Shown: positions 55,960 through 64,000 of the stretch, piece after piece
Position numbering within the stretch: the first letter of the stretch is position 1
Layout: every line of letters begins with the position of its first letter
Source of the DNA: Monoplex corrugatus
Lineage: Eukaryota; Mollusca; Gastropoda; Littorinimorpha; Ranellidae
DNA length: 64,000 nt
Direction of reading: 5' to 3'
Assembly (NCBI GenBank): GCA_030674185.1
Contig: CM060312.1
Location: forward strand, 32,037,335-32,101,334
Made by a program: the position numbers and the translations under genes
Notes under the pieces: generated by a model
Database searches by the model: none
Seen by the model: the letters and a program-made list of their open reading frames with translations, nothing else
What the model was told of the DNA's origin: nothing

Positions 55960-56480
55960 GTTTGCGTCACCGGGTTCGGCGTTGGCCGCTGCATATCTGG
56001 ACACCACCATCTCCCTTCAGGCCACTCTGTCTTGACTTTTGTAGACAATTTCTTAAATATTTAGGCCACTGATGTTGGTTGTGTTCTCGATGTATGAGAT
56101 TGGAAGTCAGCCTTCCTTCCTTTTTGCTGCCGTTCTTCCTCGAAAGATGGTTGCGATGAGGCCCGTGTTCTTGTTGCATGACACATGGCCAATGTTTTTT
56201 GTTTTTTTTTAGTGTTCTCTTGTTGATGTCTGCTAGTACTTTACTGGTGGTATCAAGTTCTTCCAGGACACTTTCATTAGTTCTTCTATCTGTCCATTTG
56301 TTTCCTGTGAGTAGCATGGAGTTTGTCACTGAGTCTGCTGATCATTCCATTATTTCTGTTAAACCAGTCCTTGTGTTTACAATTAATGATACCCATGGGA
56401 TGAGCAAGAGGGCTGCAGATAGCTTCTTTAAAGGTTTTCATTCTGCCTCTTTTATTTTCTCCCTCAAGCTCCATGTTGAA
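55960..56480 (-). pseudogene. Non-LTR retrotransposon remnant (family 2), internally deleted, minus strand
   Basis: The minus strand first gives NCKHKDWFNRNNGMISRLSD KLHATHR, the linker seen before the RT domain of many LINEs (HxDWF-N-x-L). It then jumps straight to the RT C-terminal end RRTNESVLEELDTTSKVLAD. The RT core between them is missing. Related to the plus-strand remnant at 57225-57840. Confidence 0.75.
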
Positions 56481-56567
56481 TGATTTTTCTGGTCAGGATT
56501 CAAACCTGGGCATTCAGAACTTGTCATTTCTACGATGGGTACTTTATCCATTATACCACACAGATAA

Positions 56568-56586
56568 CACCACACACACACACACA

Positions 56587-56655
<69 letters not shown>
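56568..56655. repeat. (CA)n microsatellite
   Basis: Three CA blocks separated by TA or AA. Confidence 0.95.
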
Positions 56656-56979
56656 TGCACACAAATGCGCAGTCTTTTCTCTTGTGAGCTTACAAAGTAA
56701 AGTCCATTTTAGCGTTGTTTTAATTTCATTTGCTTTGTCTTGGTATGGGTCACTCTGAGTTTTTGTTTTTTCTTCATTTTCAGGAATAAAAAGGCAACAG
56801 TGATGAAGTAGATGGTTTCAGTCTCTATCACAGGAATTGGACTGTCAGGACAACAGTGTCATCATCATTTTAAGCTCTTCAAGTTTGCAGGCTCGCTGAC
56901 AGAAATGGCAGAACCATTATGTGATATGATGCAGCCTGTGGGTGTCAAAGTTATGGAGGTGGTATAAGGAGGTCACCAC

Positions 56980-57032
56980 AACACACACACACACACCACA
57001 ACACACACACCACACAACACAACCACACACAC

Positions 57033-57077
<45 letters not shown>

Positions 57078-57085
57078 TATATATA
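56980..57085. repeat. (CA)n-(TA)n compound microsatellite
   Basis: CA blocks followed by about 50 bases of alternating TA, which can extrude as a cruciform. Confidence 0.95.
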
Positions 57086-57224
57086 GTATCTACACTAAAA
57101 CATACACACAAACTTACTTTTCTCAAATTTTAATGTCCTTTGCTCCACCTGTTGCTGCTTTAACTCTCTTATTTTCGTCTCATGTCCACCTCTTGATTGA
57201 AGTGGTGTCTGTTGTATCTTCTTT

Positions 57225-57840
57225 TCTAGAATATTCCAGACTAGCATTTATGAAAATGTTAAAAATGTAAAGGATTTCAAATATCTTGGCTCTGTAAAAA
57301 CTAATGATGAAACCTGCTCCAAAGACATCAAAATAAGAATTGGAATGGCAAAGCATAAAATGTCCAACTCAACAACATCTGGAACACCAAATGGCCTGAA
57401 AGTTAGACTTCTAAAATGTTTGATTGGGCCAGTCATGATTTATGGCTGTGAAGCCTGGACTCTGAGAAAAGCTGTTTGCAGAAGAATTGAGGCAGCAGAG
57501 ATGTCAGAGACTACTATGGGTCAAATGGACAGAGACTAGAACTAATGAAAGTCTCCTGGAAAAACTTGATAGCACCAGAAAACTACTACCAAACATCAAC
57601 AAAAGAAGATTAAAATACACTGGCCTTGTGTCATGCAACAAGAACTCGGTCCTCATAGCAGCCATCTTTCAAGGAAAAACAGTGGCAAAAAGGAAGAAAG
57701 GCAAAACTCCAATCTCATACATTGAAAACATAACCAACATCACTGGCCTAAGTATTCAGAAGCTAAGACAGTGTGGCCTGGAGGAAGATGATGGTGTCCA
57801 GGTTTGCAACGGCCAACACCGAACCTGGTGATGCTGACAG
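57225..57840 (+). pseudogene. Non-LTR retrotransposon remnant, RT C-terminus (family 2)
   Basis: Reads YENVKNVKDFKYLGSVKTND, DIKIRIGMAK, then KCLIGPVMIYGCEAWTLRKA and, after one frameshift, TRTNESLLEKLDSTRKLL and QLRQCGLEEDDGVQVC-like text. It is the same region as family 1 (YLGS...YGCE-WT...) but a different lineage. It ends immediately upstream of an unrelated coding exon. Confidence 0.8.
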
Positions 57841-57968
57841 GTGAGACAGGTGAGCAGTTATGAAAAAGAATGATTTTGGTTCAATCTGTACACACGCATC
57901 CGGGGGCACAGAACGGATACCCATGGCACAGGGAACAATAATGGAAACGATTCCAATGACTTTACCAG

Positions 57969-58127
57969 TGGCACAGCCTGGAGTGGCGTCTGGGGAAAGC
58001 TTCTGTGGCAGTACGGCTTGTTTTCCTCCTCCTTTGTCCAGACCACAGCCTACCAGCGCTGGCGGAACATTGGCGGGATGCAACAGCTCTACACTGATGA
58101 AGAAATTGCCTGTTTCCTCATGAATAG
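57969..58127 (+). CDS. Unidentified coding exon
   Basis: The donor AG/GTGAGT at 58128 is near perfect. The frame reads GTAWSGVWGKLLWQYGLFSS, SFVQTTAYQRWRNIGGMQQL, YTDEEIACFLMNR and leaves in phase 2. Tryptophan-rich conserved-looking composition and strong GC contrast with the flanks suggest a real exon. The acceptor CAATGACTTTACCAG at 57968 is plausible, but the frame is also open further left over an Asn/Gly-rich stretch (GTGNNNGNDSNDFTS). I do not recognise the family. No adjoining exon was found, and phase excludes a direct join to the HINT exon at 60826. Confidence 0.5.
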
Positions 58128-58149
58128 GTGAGTCTGGAGTTTGCATTGT

Positions 58150-58325
58150 GTTCAAAAGCCGAAGGGAAAGAGAGTGCCAGGTAGACCCAGGGAGAAAATA
58201 TTGGACGGACTTGCAAGGTGGCTGAGGATGGAGAGGGTGGAAGATGTGCTTGCGGCAACAAGGGATAGATACATATGGAGGGCCATGATCGCCAACGTCA
58301 TGCAGCAGGGCACATGATGATGATG
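58150..58325 (+). pseudogene. Non-LTR retrotransposon 3' tail (family 1)
   Basis: Plus-strand translation gives KGKRVPGRPREKILDGLARW, LRMERVEDVLAATRDRYIWR and AMIANVMQQGT, then TGATGATGATGAT. Same family as 6256-6838 and 29560-29912 but truncated to the last 55 codons. It begins about 25 bases after the donor of the preceding exon. Confidence 0.85.
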
Positions 58326-58399
58326 ATTGTGTTCAAGAGGGATACATCGCAATTGGAAATTCCATGTGCACTCCACTCAATTTTGCCAGCAGTTATCTG

Positions 58400-58620
58400 A
58401 CAGACTTCCGGAGCCTTAACAAAACCCTATGCGCTGACAGGGTCTTGAAATGGGAAAGGGAAGGAGAGGGATCTATGAAGCACTAGGTTAACACTTCCAC
58501 AACGAAGGAAAAATAATAACATGGGCAGTAAACAGGCCACTTTTTAATGCTGCAGGCTAGGATTGAACTTGAGATATCAGATCTTGAGTCCACATTGGAC
58601 GGGTGAGCTGATTGAAACTT
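58400..58620 (-). mobile_element. SINE family B, minus orientation
   Basis: Words GGGTCTTGAAATGGGAAAGG, GGGATCTATGAAGCACTAGG, AACAGGCCACTTTTTAATGC and ATCAGATCTTGAGTCCA match 54860-55065. Confidence 0.75.
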
Positions 58621-58904
58621 GAAGCTTGAAATTTGAAAACACTTTATTGCATAAGGATAGTTGAATTTGGTCCCATTGGATCTGTCATTACAGCTACTCC
58701 TTCAGTAAGACAGCGAAAAAAAATTAATGCATGCAATGTCTTGACCAACATTGTATAGATAAGCTTACTAGCCAACTAACATACCCGTCACTGCAAATCA
58801 ACACATATTAAAGACTTTGTTATTTCCACTAGAGAAGAAGGTACTGGTAAATCTGGATGAACTAGCCTCCTCCACGTCATATTTTTATAGAGATATTAAA
58901 TTTT

Positions 58905-59085
58905 GATTCCTGCATCCTGTCCTCCAGCATCCCACATTGTCAACCATGCTATCAAAGGAAAAGTTTAACCCTTCGTCTCTCTCATCCTAGGGTGATGCAA
59001 GAAGCTGGTGGATAGGGTGAGGGAGTCAAAGGGTTAAAGCTTTGCAGTTGCTGGATAGGGTGTGGGAGTAGAAGGGTTAATACCT
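58905..59085. mobile_element. TTAA-palindrome element copy
   Basis: TGTCAACCATGCTATCAAAG, TTTAACCCTTCGTCTCTCTC and GGGAGTCAAAGGGTTAAAG, with an internal inversion around 58985-59020. Confidence 0.65.
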
Positions 59086-59349
59086 CACCCCACCCCCACT
59101 CTTTTTTCAAAGGAAAATTATGAAAATGATTGGTTTTACTCCACTCAAAATGATTAGTAGCACTGTGTCTGATAAGCATGAGGCAACCAGAGCACTTTAG
59201 GTTCTTGTGTTGCTGATTAGAGTGGGCACATAAACTCCAGCTGGGTTAAGCTGATCATTTAATGTTTGATCTCTGGTTTATCTTTTCTTCCTCCTTTTTC
59301 TCTGATCAGATGAGTGGGATCAAGTAAAATGTCTGGTTTGTCCTCGTAG

Positions 59350-60990
<1,641 letters not shown>

Positions 60991-61915
60991 CTCGGACTGG
61001 CTGACATAGCAAGCAATGCTCCTGGGCTGGGGAGGAGTGACTGCTGTGGAGATAATATGTTATGTTTTTTCTTTTCGTTTGTAATAATCAGTTGTTTTTC
61101 TTTTCGTTTGTCTGTGTGTATGTTTTCTTTTTGTTTGTTGTTTTTTTCGTTATATCACCTCACCCAGACATTTTTTCTCAAAGAACAATCATGTTTTTCT
61201 GTCATGCAGATGGATTTGTGGAGAGTGCCTCTTACCGAGTTCATTCTGTATTTTGAAAAAAAAAAGTTACTTCAAGAAAACAGATTTGCCCTTTCTTTTA
61301 TCCAATTTCTATACTGATTGTAATAACAGCTTATTTGTTTCATGTTGGTTGAAGTTTGTAGAAAGTATGTCCTGTTGATTTTTATTATAAAGTTTAACCA
61401 GTTGAAGTTTGTAGAAAGAAAAAATGCCCCGTTGATTTTTGTTTTAAAGTTTTACCAGTTACTAAGGAAAGGTTAATATGTTTAACAAAATTTAGAGGTC
61501 TTGTTCTAAAAGTACAACCAGTTTTGGTATGTGGGGAACACGTATTTTGAATTTAAGTGATTAGGTCATTAAGCAGTCCTTACATTTTCTCACAAACTTT
61601 GCTGATTTAAGCAGAATATATGGTTCATTCATGTTGAAAAAGATTTGAATCCAGTTTTGAAGAGTTCATTATTAACTGTTTCGATCATTTTGTCTTTGCA
61701 CGGTCAGTTTACCTGTAAAACATTTTGAGGAAATTGGAAATAATTGTCATTTGTTTTTCTCTCTTTTTATGCTTTTTTTTAAAATTCTTTTTTACCAAAT
61801 CTTTCCTGTGTGTTCTTCCACTGGTTCTCATTATAATACAAATATAATGCATATGAGGTGTTCCTTTATTGTGTTGTCCTTGTTTCCAAGGCTGGATCGG
61901 CTAGTCCTTCTGCAT

Positions 61916-61921
61916 AATAAA
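61916..61921 (+). terminator. Candidate HINT polyadenylation signal
   Basis: AATAAA about 930 bases past the HINT stop, in AT-rich 3'UTR-like sequence, followed by a GT/T-rich stretch. Confidence 0.4.
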
Positions 61922-62204
61922 GCTTTGGAAAGTGATTTTTTTGCTTTCTGTTGTTCTGTGTGCCTGCATAGACGGTGGTATTGTGAAACGTACAAAACAA
62001 AAATCATAGTATAATCCCTCATTTGCAGTTACATTAGTCCTTCCACTTCATTCCCTATAGTGGCACATTAGTGTGTTACATCGTTTATTAAGATCAGATT
62101 GTGTATACACACACACACCACTCACAACCTTGCATTCGGCATTATCTGGCACAAGTAAACATGCATTTAATCTACTAGGAAGAAGGAATTATTAATCATC
62201 AATC

Positions 62205-62395
62205 TTAACCCTTTGACTCCTGAACCCTATCCACCAACTGCAAAATCTTTACCCTTTGACTCCCTCGCCCTATCCACCAGCTTCCCGCAGGAAGGTGGTG
62301 GATAGGAGTGAGAGAAAGGGTTAAGTTTTTGCTTTGCTAGCATGGTTGGCAATGCAGGATGTTGGTGGACAGGGCATGGGAGTCAAAAGGTTAAA
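62205..62395. mobile_element. TTAA-palindrome element copy
   Basis: Starts TTAACCCTTTGACTCCTGAA, has a central palindrome around 62279-62305 (CTTCCCGCAGGAAG), continues GTTTTTGCTTTGCTAGCATG and ends GGGAGTCAAAAGGTTAA. The most regular copy with 62728-62930. Confidence 0.75.
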
Positions 62396-62519
62396 GACAC
62401 ACACATACTCTGTCACACAATTTAATCTTTCTCACATGTGGAAACATTTAATTTAATCTCTGTGGACGAAGGATTATGTAACGTGAGTCTTACACGTACA
62501 CACACACACACCAACACAC

Positions 62520-62620
62520 ATTTAATCCATCCTGCAAGAAGCTGGTGGATAGGGTGAGGAAATCAAAGGGTTCAGTTTTTGTAATTGGTAAATAGGGTGC
62601 GGCAGTCCAAGGGTTAAGTC
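62520..62620. mobile_element. TTAA-palindrome element, partial copy
   Basis: AGAAGCTGGTGGATAGGGTG and GCGGCAGTCCAAGGGTTAAG; right half only. Confidence 0.6.
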
Positions 62621-62727
62621 AATAAGTGTGCCACCAGTTACGATGCCGTTTGTTAAGGCTGAAGGGAGATGATGTGATCAATGCCACTGTGCGATACTGA
62701 TTGAAATTTTATGAAGTAAAGCTACTG

Positions 62728-62930
62728 TTTAAGCCCTTGGCTTCTGCACCCTATCCACCAGCTGCAAAAACTTAATCCTTTGACTCCATCACCCTGTCCA
62801 CCACTTCCTGCAGGAAGCTGGTGGATAGAATGAAGGAATCAAAGGGTTAAGTTTTTGCTTTGCTGGCATGGTTGACAATGCAGGATGCTGGAAGACAGGG
62901 TGCGGGAGTCAAAAGGGTTAAAGCAGCGAC
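62728..62930. mobile_element. TTAA-palindrome element copy
   Basis: Left GCACCCTATCCACCAGCTGC, inner CTTCCTGCAGGAAGCTGGTG, then TTTTTGCTTTGCTGGCATGG, ending GGGAGTCAAAAGGGTTAA. Same nested plan as 20115-20312. Confidence 0.75.
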
Positions 62931-63640
62931 AGGTGGTCATTTTATGAAAGATGGGACACATTATAGGCTGTGACGCCTAGGTATGAAAAACCAAAACCTG
63001 CTTCTACTGCTACGACTACTTACAATATGATTTTCACTTTTATTCTAATTGGGATGGAATTGTGAACCTGAGGAGTAATGATAATAAAACAATGTCGTTT
63101 ATAAGGTGCCAAATCTTGATTCAAGAATCGAATCAAGGAGCGCACTCACATCATTCACCAAAGCAATCACCTACAAAGACAGACCTCCAGGGCACAAAGC
63201 ACATGCAAACTCAGGAGGGAAAGACAGGGAGTGACCTGTGACCCAAGCCTTCATCCTCTGCCTTTCTGCCTTGTTTCTTTGCTTTCTTTCATTTCTTCCT
63301 ATCATTTCCTGCCTTGCTTGTCCATTCACCGGTATGTGTTCATTAAAGCCTTACGTACTTTTTCTTAGGACTGATAATTGGGTATATGTATTAAACGTAT
63401 TTTTGCTCTAGAGGGATGAGATATGCGGAAGCTATTTTGAGTAATTTAAGCCCGTGTTTATGTACGTTTTGGTGTCCTTGGATATGCTTAAATTTGTATT
63501 CAGGTGTATTTTTGTTTTAATCCCTGTGCGATAAATTGAACAGAGTGATCAACGCCAGGGGAATGTCCTTAGAGTATGTGCGCGAATGCATTGACATGTA
63601 CTTAATTTTTTTTTTTTTTTTTCCTGTTGAAGTTTTGTGT
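62931..63640. other. Unannotated flank
   Basis: AT-rich with no exon, repeat family or RNA gene that I can support. Confidence 0.4.
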
Positions 63641-63644
63641 TTTA

Positions 63645-64000
63645 ACCTTTACCGTACGTCGCCTAAAATTTTGCGTCCCGTACGTCGTGGGTATTTAGCG
63701 ACCCATGCTTTTTAATGAAGGAACGATCCGTTCCCGTACGCCGTGGGTCTGCAGCGACCCATACTATAATATGAAGGAACGATCCGTTCCCGTACGCCGT
63801 GGGTCTGCAGCGACCCATACTATAATATGAAGGAACGATCCGTTCCCGTACGCCGTGGGTCTGCAGCGACCCATACTGTAATATGAAGGAACGATCCGTT
63901 CCCGTACGCCGTGGGTCTGCAGCGACCCATACTATTATTATATGAAGGAACGATCCGAGGCTGTGTGTAGTTGAATCTGCAGCGACTCTTACTATTATAT
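63645..64000. repeat. 56-bp CpG-rich tandem array, truncated by window edge
   Basis: Unit GAACGATCCGTTCCCGTACG followed by CCGTGGGTCTGCAGCGACCC and ATACTATAATATGAAG. About five copies, with diverged first and last units. It is far richer in CG than any neighbour. Each unit holds CGTACG, CTGCAG and the near-palindrome GGGTCTGCAGCGACCC. Confidence 0.9.

Noticed and set aside
57763..58155. 130-codon minus-strand ORF
   Set aside because: Antisense of the exon ending at 58127, whose plus-strand donor and composition are stronger.

Overview
The window is nuclear DNA from a metazoan, most likely a marine gastropod mollusc. The basis is AT-rich sequence with interrupted genes and GT-AG introns, very dense CA, GA and GATA microsatellites, many minisatellites, tRNA-derived SINEs and decayed non-LTR retrotransposons, and proteins that read as invertebrate versions of animal genes. 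The species assignment is inference. There is no sign of bacterial operons, CRISPR arrays or phage.

Layout. (1) About 1-12.8 kb, + strand: a seven-exon gene for a secreted/CUB-like ectodomain, one transmembrane helix and a very long disordered basic cytoplasmic tail. Its introns hold a candidate solo LTR with a 5-bp target duplication, a LINE remnant, a GATA array and a 0.3 kb hairpin. (2) 12.8-22.4 kb: no gene seen; 3'UTR-like sequence, a duplicated UTR block, SINEs and a 66-bp minisatellite. (3) 22.4-29.1 kb, + strand: a decaying protein-coding locus with one clean internal exon and one long exon encoding seven 13-residue FHCK repeats. The long exon is split by a 539-bp mobile element that has 8-bp target duplications; a second copy lies 5 kb upstream. 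(4) 29-36.7 kb: repeats only. (5) 36.7-51.1 kb, - strand: a complete eight-exon tafazzin gene (cardiolipin remodelling acyltransferase, 275 residues), the best supported gene here. (6) 51-64 kb: repeat-rich, with one unidentified coding exon ending at 58127, a 35-copy 41-bp minisatellite, the terminal exon of a HINT-family histidine-triad gene, several copies of a TTAA-flanked palindromic element, and a 56-bp GC-rich tandem array running off the right edge.

The genes show no functional link to one another; this is an ordinary animal locus with independent neighbours. The most interesting material is the mobile DNA: an element whose inverted termini are built from 16-bp tandem repeats and which carries a reverse-transcriptase fragment; a minisatellite apparently grown from a SINE segment; and nested palindromic TTAA elements. 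Apparent one-base indels occur in three separate coding loci, which may point to residual base errors in the assembly and should temper any pseudogene call.
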